From: Rhodococcus sp. Leaf278
GTDB taxonomy: Bacteria; Actinomycetota; Actinomycetes; Mycobacteriales; Mycobacteriaceae
Length of the DNA: 64,000 nucleotides
NCBI RefSeq assembly: GCF_001426085.1
Contig: NZ_LMRR01000006.1
Coordinates: 1-64,000 of the forward strand
Reading direction: 5' to 3'
Position numbers and translations under genes: made by a program. Shown piece after piece: positions 9,310 to 17,401 of the stretch. A model generated the notes under the pieces. It ran no database searches and had not been told where the DNA came from. It saw only the letters and a list, made by a program, of their open reading frames with translations. Position 1 is the first letter of the stretch. Each line of letters starts with the position of its first letter.

Positions 9310-11331
9310 TCAGAGAGGCGATCCGTCGGTTGTGGCCAGTGCTCCGGCGGCCCCTCCGTCGGCGCTGTGTGCGACGGCGACGACGAGGGGACCGTACGGT
9401 GCCCGCCACTCGCTGTGCCGGGCATCGTGCGCACCCGGTGGGATCGACACAGTTCCCGTGGCAACACCGTCCGTCACCGACAGCGGCACGCGTACCCCGT
9501 CGACGAAAGCGTGCACCTGATCGGCGTTTCCGCCGGTGACCTCGACGACGAAGGACAGCTCGTCGCCCGTGGACCCTGGCCGCAGATGCACGTCGCGTAG
9601 CGAGACGGCCAGCTCGCCGCCTGCGGTGGTGCTGCCCTCGAAGATCTGCTCGTCGCTCAGTGCCGGAGTACGAGTGGGTGCCACTCGTCGTGCGCCGAGG
9701 GCGTCGACGGAACGAGCGATCTGCAGCAGGGTCGAATCGGCGTACGCGGCACCGGCCAGGGTCAGGCCGACCGGCATCGATGTGTCGCTCATCGATCCCA
9801 TGGGAACGGTGACCGTAGGGATGCCGAGGTGGCGGGGAACGAGATTGCCGTTGGCCACCCAGACGCCGTTGCGCCACGCGATATCTGCGGATGGCACGTC
9901 GACATCGGCATCGGCGGGACCGACGTCGGCGACGGCCGGGAAGAGGACCGCGTCGAACCTGTTGTCTCGCAACCACTTATCGAAATCGACGCGGCGGACT
10001 TCTTCCAAGCCGCGCATCCCCGCTTCCACGGACGGAATGCGATCGAACGGTGTCACTCCGGCCTTCGCCATAGGAACGTAATCCGCCAGATCGTAGGCCG
10101 TGTCGAACGGGAGAATGCCGTAGCGATCGGGGAGCGCACCCGTCGGATGCGGGAAGATGCGCCCCGCGTCGGTCTCGGCCAGGCCACGCAGGCCGGGCTG
10201 ACCGTTCGAGGCGAGGAAGCTGTCGAACGCCCACACCGATAGTTCTTCCAATTCGCGTTCGAGGAACTCGGCAGGAACCAGTCCACGGTCGACCATCGTC
10301 CGTGAGTCCGGATGCAGTCCCTCGTAGTTCTCCACGGCGGGGAAGTCGGTCTCGATCACTTCTGCGCCCGCCGCCACCAGGTCGTCGCGCATGCTCTGCC
10401 ACAGAGCCATCACCGAGTCGCGGGTGTGGATCGGATAGGCGCTGTCGGGATCGCCGTTGATGTACAGGCGCGGCACAGCGAGCCGAAGGCCTCGCAGCGG
10501 CAGCGGCGGCAGGTCGGTGAAGGACGCGGGCCGAACCTCCGAGGCCGGCGGAATGGGCACCCACTCCTGCATGCGCCACAGATCGCCCTCGGTGACCGCA
10601 TCGTCGGCCACGACCACGTCCAGTAGCTGTAGTAGGTCCTCGACCGTACGGGCATGGGGTACAACGACATCCATCGTGGGCACCAACGGCCAGTTGCCCC
10701 GCACCGAGATCACCCCGCGAGAGGGCGTGTACGCGACGAGCGCATTGCTCGACGCGGGTGCGCGTCCGGAGGACCAGGTTTCTTCGGCGAGTCCGAAGGC
10801 GGCAAAGCTCGCAGCTGTTGCCGTGCCGGATCCGTTGGAGGAGCCGGAGCCGAATGCCGAGGTGAGAAACTCTGCGGCGTAGGGGCTTTCGGCGCGGCCG
10901 TAGAGTCCGCGCTGCATCCCGCCCGCTGCCATGGGAGGCATGTTGGTCAGGCCGAGGCAAATCGCGCCTGCTGCTCGCAGTTGCGCCACGGCGAATGCGT
11001 CGTCGGTCGCGACGAGGCCCTCGAATGCGGGCGAGCCCGCCGTCACCGGAAGGCCGCGCACCTTGTAGCTGGCTTTGGCTGTGTAGGGGATGCCGTCCAT
11101 CGGTCCCAGTGCCTGGCCGTCGGCCCGCCGACGGTCGGCTGCGCGGGCCTCCTCGAACGCGGCCGGGTTGAGCACCGGTACGGAGTTCAGGGCGATCCCG
11201 GTGCGGTCGAAGTGCCCAATTCGATTGAGGTAGCGCGCCACCAGTTCGACGCTCGTCACGGTGCCCTCGGCGAGTGCGGCGGCTACGCCGGCGACATCGG
11301 CCTCGACCACGGTGAAGGAAGAAGAAGTCAT
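9310..11331 (-). CDS. Amidase-signature-family hydrolase with an extra C-terminal domain
   Basis: 673 residues, longer than the 450-500 usual for amidases. The Ser-cisSer-Lys triad can be placed at Lys86 (YTAKASYK), Ser164/165 (GSGSSNGSG) and Ser188 (EETWSSGRAP); the glycine-rich motif differs from the usual GGSSGGS but keeps the serines. About 110 residues after the amidase core (from roughly 560) look like a small beta-rich domain. The start at 11331 follows from protein alignment: earlier codons run across the operator at 11341. It is divergent from the tetR gene and on the same strand as the MFS operon, so it likely feeds the same pathway by cleaving an amide. Confidence 0.85.
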   Translation of the reverse strand: MTSSSFTVVEADVAGVAAALAEGTVTSVELVARYLNRIGHFDRTGIALNSVPVLNPAAFEEARAADRRRADGQALGPMDGIPYTAKASYKVRGLPVTAGSPAFEGLVATDDAFAVAQLRAAGAICLGLTNMPPMAAGGMQRGLYGRAESPYAAEFLTSAFGSGSSNGSGTATAASFAAFGLAEETWSSGRAPASSNALVAYTPSRGVISVRGNWPLVPTMDVVVPHARTVEDLLQLLDVVVADDAVTEGDLWRMQEWVPIPPASEVRPASFTDLPPLPLRGLRLAVPRLYINGDPDSAYPIHTRDSVMALWQSMRDDLVAAGAEVIETDFPAVENYEGLHPDSRTMVDRGLVPAEFLERELEELSVWAFDSFLASNGQPGLRGLAETDAGRIFPHPTGALPDRYGILPFDTAYDLADYVPMAKAGVTPFDRIPSVEAGMRGLEEVRRVDFDKWLRDNRFDAVLFPAVADVGPADADVDVPSADIAWRNGVWVANGNLVPRHLGIPTVTVPMGSMSDTSMPVGLTLAGAAYADSTLLQIARSVDALGARRVAPTRTPALSDEQIFEGSTTAGGELAVSLRDVHLRPGSTGDELSFVVEVTGGNADQVHAFVDGVRVPLSVTDGVATGTVSIPPGAHDARHSEWRAPYGPLVVAVAHSADGGAAGALATTDGSPL

Positions 11332-11340
11332 GACAGAACT

Positions 11341-11361
11341 AAAACACACACTGTCGGTTTT
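11341..11361. promoter_or_regulatory. Operator B of the TetR at 11437 (divergent amidase/tetR promoter)
   Basis: A 21-bp imperfect palindrome centred on C11351: AAAAC and GTTTT arms around ACACTGT, with 8 of 10 positions paired. Its near-identical twin is at 9235-9255. It sits 10 bp from the amidase start codon and 76 bp from the tetR start, so it fits autoregulation plus amidase repression. Confidence 0.7.
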
Positions 11362-11436
11362 GGGAACGGGTGAATCGAACATTTTCTGGGCATGCAAGGC
11401 TGTCGGTACTCGACGACCGCCCGAGAGGAGACAACG

Positions 11437-12060
11437 ATGGCACGGCCACCTCGCGCCATTCTCAGTCGTGACCTGATCGCCCGCACCGCGTTGGCGCTGG
11501 TCGATCGGCACGGAGCCGAGGGTGCGAGCATGCGGGGCGTGGCGCTCAAATTGGGCGTGAACCCTACGTCCCTCTACAACCACGTCGCCGACCGCGCGGC
11601 GATGATCGAAGACGTCCGTGCTCTGGTCTCGGCCCGCATCGATTCGTCACCGCTGCGCGAATTGCCCTGGGAAGAAGGCCTTGTCGCCTGGGGAAGGTCC
11701 TATCGATTGGCCTTCGCAGAGCATCACCGCGCGGTTCCCTTGCTCATGACCACGCGCGCATCGACCCCGGTGCTGTTGGCGGAGTACGAGGATTTCTCGG
11801 TTGCCGCCGAAGCGGTGGGCTGGGCCAGTAGGGACGTATTGCCTCTGCTGACCGCATTCGAGTCGTTCATCCTCGGCAGTGTCCTCGACATGTCCGGCCC
11901 GAGTGTCGTGTTCGATCCGGCAGGCCAGGAAGAGGCCTTCCCTCGCTTGGCTGCGGCCTACGAGACTGTGCAGGACGAGGATTCCGATGATCCCATTGCC
12001 ACTCGCGCCTTCGAGATGGGTCTGGCGATGCTGGTCGCATCGGCACGTCCGCGACGGTGA
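11437..12060 (+). CDS. TetR-family regulator of the amidase/MFS operon
   Basis: 207 residues. The N-terminal helix-turn-helix (about 10-55) contains GASMRGVALKLGVNPTSLYNH; the remainder is an all-helical ligand domain of the TetR_C type. Start ATG 11437 has a strong GAGAGGAG site 7-14 nt upstream. It is divergent from the amidase gene, with operator B between them and operator A before the MFS operon. This makes it the likely local repressor of amidase, MFS, amidohydrolase, kinase/lyase and esterase. The inducer is presumably the amide substrate or the amine released. Confidence 0.92.
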   Translation: MARPPRAILSRDLIARTALALVDRHGAEGASMRGVALKLGVNPTSLYNHVADRAAMIEDVRALVSARIDSSPLRELPWEEGLVAWGRSYRLAFAEHHRAVPLLMTTRASTPVLLAEYEDFSVAAEAVGWASRDVLPLLTAFESFILGSVLDMSGPSVVFDPAGQEEAFPRLAAAYETVQDEDSDDPIATRAFEMGLAMLVASARPRR

Positions 12061-12065
12061 CGTGC

Positions 12066-12088
12066 GCACGCCGCTCGACGCGGCGTGC
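12066..12088. terminator. Hairpin between convergent tetR genes
   Basis: A perfect 9-bp stem GCACGCCGC/GCGGCGTGC with a 5-nt loop TCGAC, placed between the stop codons of two convergent tetR genes. There is no clear T-run on either side, as is common in actinobacteria. Probably a bidirectional transcription terminator. Confidence 0.55.
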
Positions 12089-12116
12089 AGGGTACGTGGA
12101 TGACGGTCGCCCGGAG

Positions 12117-12728
12117 TCAGCGATCGGCGAGACGCGCTCTGAGGCCGACGAGTAACGCCGACAGCCCCAGCTCGAAGGCGACGTCGGTGGGATCCGGTTG
12201 TTCCTCTGGATCGCCCACCGCTGCAGTCAGTGCCGGGTGTGCCCGACGATCCGGCGTGTAGAGATTTCCGCCGCTACCCATGTCCAGGGCCGAGCCGAGA
12301 ATGAAGTTGTCGAACGCGATGATGATCGGCAGCACCTCCGGCCAATCGAAGCCCGCGTCGTGCAGCCCCTCGGCGATGCGCTCGTACTCCGACAGTGACT
12401 CGCGGTCGCGAACACGCGAGGTGGCGAACAGGCGAATGGACCCGGGATGTTGGGCGAACGCCGCCCGATACGACCATGCCAGCCTAATCAAGGCCTCGTC
12501 CCACGGGTCGGTGCCGAATCCCGAGCTGTCGATCGTGCGCCCGATTCTGGCGCGCATTCGGTCGATCACCTCGTCGCGCCCGGTCACATGATGGTAGAGC
12601 GAGGAGGGATGTACGCGGAGTTTCGACGCAAGCTGTTTGACGGTGAAATCGCCTGTGGCATCGGTGATGTGCAGCGCGGCGTCGACGATGCTGTCGACGT
12701 CGAGCAGTGCTGTTGTCGGCCTTGCCAC
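12117..12728 (-). CDS. TetR-family regulator of the APC permease/amidohydrolase operon
   Basis: 203 residues. The helix-turn-helix segment (about 12-55) includes FTVKQLASKLRVHPSSLYHHV, followed by a TetR_C-like helical domain resembling that of the convergent TetR at 11437 (shared patterns such as LIRLAWSYRAAFAQH against GLVAWGRSYRLAFAEH, and a FILGS-LDM segment in both). The two are therefore likely paralogues. It is divergent from an APC permease gene, with a candidate operator in the 97-bp gap, so local repression of permease and amidohydrolase is inferred. Confidence 0.92.
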   Translation of the reverse strand: MARPTTALLDVDSIVDAALHITDATGDFTVKQLASKLRVHPSSLYHHVTGRDEVIDRMRARIGRTIDSSGFGTDPWDEALIRLAWSYRAAFAQHPGSIRLFATSRVRDRESLSEYERIAEGLHDAGFDWPEVLPIIIAFDNFILGSALDMGSGGNLYTPDRRAHPALTAAVGDPEEQPDPTDVAFELGLSALLVGLRARLADR

Positions 12729-12752
12729 ATCGAGTCCTTGTCATTCGGGGTC

Positions 12753-12808
12753 TTGTCGAACTGCGAACTGTGGTCTAGGTTACATCAAAACCAAACGTCG
12801 TTGGATTA
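12753..12808 (+). promoter_or_regulatory. Candidate promoter and operator of the APC permease operon
   Basis: A TTGTCG (12753-12758) and a TAGGTT (12776-12781) are spaced 17 bp apart, fitting a sigma-70-type promoter. Just downstream is an inverted repeat CCAA-N6-TTGG (12791-12804) within AACCAAACGTCGTTGG, which would overlap the transcription start. The palindrome is short, so the assignment is tentative. Confidence 0.4.
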
Positions 12809-12825
12809 ACCACACGGAGCCGGCC

Positions 12826-14355
12826 ATGACCATCCCCCAACATCCCGGGCAGCCGAACGCCCTCGACCGCGCCAGTCTCCATTCGCGCGACATCGTTTTC
12901 TTCGTGATCGCTGCGGCGGCACCGCTGACCGTCATGGTCGCCGTTGCGCCGATAGCCCTGTTGGTGGGTGGAGTGGGCGCACCCGCGGGATACCTGTGCG
13001 CCGGCCTGATCAGCACGGTGTTCGCAGTCGGTTTCACCAAGATGGCCCGGCACGTGCACAACAACGGCGCGTTCTACTCCTACATTCGGATGGGGCTGGG
13101 CAAAGTTGCAGGTTTGGGCAGCGCGTTGGTCGCCGTCGCGGGCTATACGCTCCTGCAGATCAGCACCTACGGGTTGTTCGGTGCGGTGACCCAGGCGACG
13201 GTGAGCGATTTTGTCGGAGTCGACCTGCCGTGGTGGTTGTGGGCGTTGGTCGCTGCCGCGATCGTGTCGGTACTCGGCTACCGGTCGATTCGGGTCGGGG
13301 CCAAGATCCTCGGAGTATTGCTCGTTCTGGAAGTGCTCGTCCTGCTCGTCTTGGCGATCGCAGTGATCGCCAAGGGCGGAGCAAGCGGTCTGAACCTGCA
13401 GCCGTTCTATCCCGAGAACGTCTTCACCGGATCGATGGGTGCGGTACTCGCGGTCTCGTTCGCCGCATTCGTGGGTTTCGAGGCAACCGCCCTGTTTCGC
13501 AACGAGGCGGTGCGCCCGGATCGAACGGTGCCGCGGGCAACGTATGCAGCGGTGATCTTCCTCGCGGTCTTCTACTGCTTCATCGTCTGGGTTGCGGTCA
13601 TGGCGTTCGGAGCCGAGAACGCGGTTGCGGCGGCGGCGGCCGATCCTGCCGGGTTCTTCTTCACCGCGATGCAGACGTACGTCGGTAGTGCAGCAACGGA
13701 TGTGATGCGCGTTCTGATCGTCTCGAGCGGGCTCGCAGCTCTACTGGCCTTCCACAACGCGATCACCCGATACGGATATGCACTCGGTCGCGAGGGAATC
13801 TTCCCGGCGCGTCTGAGCTTCGTGCACAGCAAGCACCTGTCTCCGCACATCGCCAGCATCGTGCAGACGGCAACCGCGGTGGTGGCCATCGTGTGCTTCG
13901 CCGCCGCCGACGTCGATCCTGTTCTGCAGTTGGCCGCGTGGACGGCAAGCACCGGAACGGTGGGAATCCTTGCGCTGCAGTGGCTCACCTCCCTTTCGGT
14001 CGCCGTGTTCTTCCTGCGCGGTAGAGAAGTGGCGCGGGATCGGGTCGCAGCGATCGCCGGAATCGCCGCGTTCGTCCTCATCGGGATCGCGCTGTACCTC
14101 GTCATCGACAAGATCGAAATCGCCACTCTGACGACCGATCCGGTGGTGAACACCGTCGCGTCCATCGGTTCCGTCATGGTGTTCGCGCTGGGCTCGGCAC
14201 TGGCTCTGTGGATCCGAGCGCGTCGACCCCAGGTGTATGCACGCCTGGGCACCACCGACATCGATTCGGAAATACTTCCCGATACCCAGGCCGGCCCGTC
14301 GACAACGTCGATCGGGACCCGCGCCGACGATGCACGAGGAGTGCGACATGACTGA
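12826..14355 (+). CDS. APC-superfamily amino acid/amine permease
   Basis: 509 residues with about 12 transmembrane segments. Features of the amino acid-polyamine-organocation family include the broken first helix with AAAAPLTVMVAV and the segment FVGFEATALFRNEAV in the middle. A hydrophilic tail of about 40 residues ends the protein. The start ATG 12826 was chosen because homology begins there; longer frames run back through the divergent tetR. The last 8 bp overlap the amidohydrolase start (ATGACTGA), so permease and enzyme are coupled. It probably imports the substrate of that amidohydrolase. Confidence 0.9.
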   Translation: MTIPQHPGQPNALDRASLHSRDIVFFVIAAAAPLTVMVAVAPIALLVGGVGAPAGYLCAGLISTVFAVGFTKMARHVHNNGAFYSYIRMGLGKVAGLGSALVAVAGYTLLQISTYGLFGAVTQATVSDFVGVDLPWWLWALVAAAIVSVLGYRSIRVGAKILGVLLVLEVLVLLVLAIAVIAKGGASGLNLQPFYPENVFTGSMGAVLAVSFAAFVGFEATALFRNEAVRPDRTVPRATYAAVIFLAVFYCFIVWVAVMAFGAENAVAAAAADPAGFFFTAMQTYVGSAATDVMRVLIVSSGLAALLAFHNAITRYGYALGREGIFPARLSFVHSKHLSPHIASIVQTATAVVAIVCFAAADVDPVLQLAAWTASTGTVGILALQWLTSLSVAVFFLRGREVARDRVAAIAGIAAFVLIGIALYLVIDKIEIATLTTDPVVNTVASIGSVMVFALGSALALWIRARRPQVYARLGTTDIDSEILPDTQAGPSTTSIGTRADDARGVRHD

Positions 14356-15940
14356 TGCCACACTGATTCTGATCAATGCCACCGTTCTCACTCAGGTCGA
14401 CGGTGCCGAGCCGCAGCAGGCCGTCGCAGTTCGAGACGACCGGGTGATCGCGGTCGGCAGTACCGACAGTGTCCTGGGAACGAGTGGCCCCGGCACGAAG
14501 ATCATCGATCTGGCCGGGAGCACTCTGACGCCCGGATGGGTCGACGCCCACACACATGTGGTGCAGGGCGCATTGATGTCGCTCGGCGTGGATTTCAGTG
14601 GGTGCGAGAATCTGGACGACGTGCGTCGGGTACTCCACGACGCGCAGCCAACGGACGGTTGGATTCGCGGCTGGGGCCTGAACCACAACGTATTCGGTGG
14701 GCAGGCTCCGAGCTTCGATGCCATTTCGGACGCGGTCACGACGCCTGTTCTCATTCGGTTCTACGACGCGCATTCGTCGCTGGCCAATCAGGCTGCACTC
14801 GATGTGGCGGGAGTGACCGGCCGAGAGAGTTTCGACCACGGCGTTGCCCGGGTGGCAGTCGACAGTGGCGGGAAGGCGACCGGTCACTTGATCGAGGAGC
14901 CGGCCATTCATCTGGTGGAGGCTGTCATGCCGGCGCAGAACGCCGTCGCGGCGAAGTCTCTGCTGCGCAACGTGACCGAGGAGATGGCATCTGTCGGGCT
15001 GACCGGAGTGCACGTCATGGACGATCTCCCCGGGACCGTGGAGATGATCCGAGCGCTCGACGAGGACGACACCGGACTGCGGTTCTGGGTGTACGGCTGG
15101 GTCCAGCCGGATCATCCTGCCGACCGGCCCGAGAAGCTCGCTGCGCTGGTGCACGGCACCGCCGGGAAGCGGTGGCGATACGCGGGAGCGAAACTGTTCA
15201 TGGACGGAACGGTCGAAGGCGGGACGGCGTGGTTGTGTCATCCGGATCTGTACGGCGACGGCACTCGGCCGTCGTGGACCGACCCGCAACGTTATGCAGC
15301 CGTGGTGCGAGAACTCGACAGTCGCGCAGTGTCCACCACTACCCATGCGATCGGTGATGCCGCTGTGCGCCACTGCGTGCGGACGCTGGCCGACCTCGGC
15401 GACAGCGGTGTCGGGCACCGTCTCGAACATCTCGAAACCGTCCGCCCCGAGGATCTGACAGCGATCGCTGCCGCCCGCATCTCCGCATCGATGCAGCCGA
15501 CCCATTGCACCAGGTACACCCGAGCAGACGAGACCGACGACTGGTCGCGGCGGATGGGCCGCGATCGTATCGACCATGGCTGGCCGGTGGCGGATCTTCT
15601 GGACCTCGGCGTGACCGTTGCACTCGGATCCGATTGGCCGGTAGCGCATTTCGATCCACGCGTCGTCATGGCCGATGCCCGGCTGCGTCGCCCTGCCGGC
15701 GTACCGGCCGACCCTCCACGTCAATCTCGGCAGGCGATCTCGGCTCGGCAAGCACTCGACGGATACACCAGTCATGCGGCGGCGGCGGCCGGTCTGACCG
15801 ACGGCACCGGAACGATCGTCGTCGGCGGGCCCGCAGATTTCACCGCGGTGGACGGCAACCTGATGGGCCCGGCGGATCTGCTTCCCGATCTACCGATCAT
15901 CGCGACGGTGGTCAGTGGAAGCGTTGTATACGAACGCTGA
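14348..15940 (+). CDS. YtcJ-type amidohydrolase (second copy of the family)
   Basis: 530 residues. The metal motif is GWVDAHTHVVQG (His68, His70); later come TTHAIGDAAVRH, RLEHLET and the aspartate in LGSDWPV, the standard amidohydrolase-superfamily ligands. It is distantly related to the 6277-7956 protein and organised the same way, next to a transporter and under a TetR. Cytoplasmic C-N hydrolase; substrate unknown. It ends 19 bp from the stop of the convergent marR gene. Confidence 0.9.
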   Translation: MTDATLILINATVLTQVDGAEPQQAVAVRDDRVIAVGSTDSVLGTSGPGTKIIDLAGSTLTPGWVDAHTHVVQGALMSLGVDFSGCENLDDVRRVLHDAQPTDGWIRGWGLNHNVFGGQAPSFDAISDAVTTPVLIRFYDAHSSLANQAALDVAGVTGRESFDHGVARVAVDSGGKATGHLIEEPAIHLVEAVMPAQNAVAAKSLLRNVTEEMASVGLTGVHVMDDLPGTVEMIRALDEDDTGLRFWVYGWVQPDHPADRPEKLAALVHGTAGKRWRYAGAKLFMDGTVEGGTAWLCHPDLYGDGTRPSWTDPQRYAAVVRELDSRAVSTTTHAIGDAAVRHCVRTLADLGDSGVGHRLEHLETVRPEDLTAIAAARISASMQPTHCTRYTRADETDDWSRRMGRDRIDHGWPVADLLDLGVTVALGSDWPVAHFDPRVVMADARLRRPAGVPADPPRQSRQAISARQALDGYTSHAAAAAGLTDGTGTIVVGGPADFTAVDGNLMGPADLLPDLPIIATVVSGSVVYER

Positions 15941-15959
15941 TCGACTGCCTGTGGACGGT

Positions 15960-16391
15960 CTACTGCGCGCGGACGATCGAGTGCAGCGTCTGCCGTAGCT
16001 CTCGGACACCGCGGTCGCCCAGGGCGGACAGGATGTCGGACTGCGTCGACGCCAGGGCGCGCTGCGCGTCGACGCACAGGGCGCGGCCGGTGTCGGTGGC
16101 GTCGATTCGCTTGTTTCGTCGATCTGCTGGGTCGACCCGCCGGGTGATCAGGTCTCGCGCCTCGAGGTCGTCCACCAACGCAACGATCTGACTGGGGTCC
16201 AGGCCGAGCTCCTCGGCAAACTGCCGCTGCCCGAGTCCGTCAGCATGCTCGCAGGCAAGTGCCAGCACGGAATACGAGCGGACGCGCAGCTCGAAGGGCG
16301 CCAGAGCCGTTTTGGCGGCGGCCGTCAATGACGTTCCTGCACGTGTCAGCAGAAATCCGATGTCGTCGGACAGGGGGGCGATGTCGGTCAT
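15960..16391 (-). CDS. MarR-family transcriptional regulator
   Basis: 143 residues. A winged helix-turn-helix spans about 55-100, with LGLDPSQIVALVDDLEARDLI and the wing motif RRVDPADRRNKRI. It is divergent from a four-gene operon of SDR, amidohydrolase, MaoC and ligase, and the 101-bp gap holds clustered ATTGA/TCAAT half-sites, as expected for autorepression plus control of that operon. MarR proteins controlling CoA ligase pathways often respond to an aromatic acid or its CoA thioester; that is only an inference here. Confidence 0.92.
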   Translation of the reverse strand: MTDIAPLSDDIGFLLTRAGTSLTAAAKTALAPFELRVRSYSVLALACEHADGLGQRQFAEELGLDPSQIVALVDDLEARDLITRRVDPADRRNKRIDATDTGRALCVDAQRALASTQSDILSALGDRGVRELRQTLHSIVRAQ

Positions 16392-16432
16392 GGTGCTCCT
16401 CGTATCGACGACGATCCTAGCAAAAGTGAATC

Positions 16433-16453
16433 ATTGACTTTATCAATTATTGA
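16433..16453. promoter_or_regulatory. MarR operator
   Basis: Three half-sites in a row: ATTGA (16433-16437), TCAAT (16443-16447) and ATTGA (16449-16453). The first two form a perfect ATTGA-N5-TCAAT palindrome and the last two a perfect 11-bp palindrome TCAATTATTGA. It lies in the divergent marR/SDR gap, in an A/T-rich stretch that stands out from the surroundings. Confidence 0.65.
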
Positions 16454-16492
16454 TGGTTTTCTCAGTTCAGAAACCACGAACAGGAGAGAGCT

Positions 16493-17401
16493 ATGAATCT
16501 CGACAACAAGGTCGCCGTCGTCACCGGAAGCGGGCAGGGCCTCGGTCTGGCGTATGCCCAGGACCTCGCGCGCCACGGTGCAGCCGTCGTTATCAACGAT
16601 GTGGACCAGGCGATCGCCGATGCAGCCGTCGCCTCGATCGTCGACGCGGGTGGACGGGCAGTGGCGGTCGTGGCTCCGGTGGGCAGCACCGAGACCGCGC
16701 AGAAGCTGGTCGCCGCGGCGGTCGAGGCGTTCGGTCGCCTCGACGTCATGGTCACCAACGCGGGAATTCTGCGTGACAAGGTGTTGTGGAAGATGACCGA
16801 CGACGACTTCGACGCCGTGGTGAACGTTCACCTTCGTGGCACGTTCACCTGTGCACGTGAAGCAGCCGTTCACTTCCGCGCTCAGGGTGAGGGTGGCCGG
16901 ATCGTGTGCATCGGCTCTCCCGCCGGTCAGCGCGGAAACTTCGGGCAGACCAACTACTCCGGCTCCAAGGCAGGCATCGTCGGTATGGTGCGTACCTGGG
17001 CCATGGAGCTTCAGCGTGCAGGTGTCACCGTGAACGCGGTGTGCCCGGTGGCGGCCACGGCGATGACCGAGAGCGTTCCGTTCCTCCAGCCCTACATCGA
17101 AGCGATGAAGAGCGGGGATTCGTTGCCGCCGTTCGCCCGTCGCGAACTCGGCTTCGGTACACCCGAGGACGCGGCCGGCATCGTCTCCTTCCTTGCCAGT
17201 GACGCGGCCGCCGAGGTCACCGGGCAAGCATTCGCGGTCGGCGGCGACCGTCTGGCGCTGTGGACGCACCCGGACATGATCAACACCAGCTATCACGACG
17301 GCGGCTGGTCGGCCGACGATATCGCCGCTGCGTGGCCGTCGACGTTCGCGGACAGCCTCGAATCGGTCGGAGAGAACCTCCCCGTCGAGCCGACCCGATG
17401 A
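16493..17401 (+). CDS. Short-chain dehydrogenase/reductase
   Basis: 302 residues, classical SDR with a C-terminal extension of about 50. The cofactor motif TGSGQGLG is at 11-18, NAG at 89-91, and the catalytic Ser142 and Tyr155-x3-Lys159 (NYSGSK) are intact. It likely oxidises a hydroxyl group, perhaps a 3-hydroxyacyl-CoA given the neighbours. First gene of the MarR-controlled operon; its stop overlaps the next start by 4 bp. The ribosome site AGGAGAG precedes the ATG by about 6 nt. Confidence 0.9.
   Translation: MNLDNKVAVVTGSGQGLGLAYAQDLARHGAAVVINDVDQAIADAAVASIVDAGGRAVAVVAPVGSTETAQKLVAAAVEAFGRLDVMVTNAGILRDKVLWKMTDDDFDAVVNVHLRGTFTCAREAAVHFRAQGEGGRIVCIGSPAGQRGNFGQTNYSGSKAGIVGMVRTWAMELQRAGVTVNAVCPVAATAMTESVPFLQPYIEAMKSGDSLPPFARRELGFGTPEDAAGIVSFLASDAAAEVTGQAFAVGGDRLALWTHPDMINTSYHDGGWSADDIAAAWPSTFADSLESVGENLPVEPTR

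Noticed and set aside
14174..15775. 533-codon minus-strand frame antisense to the second amidohydrolase
   Set aside because: Composition of a shadow frame; the plus strand has all metal-ligand motifs and an 8-bp coupling to the permease.
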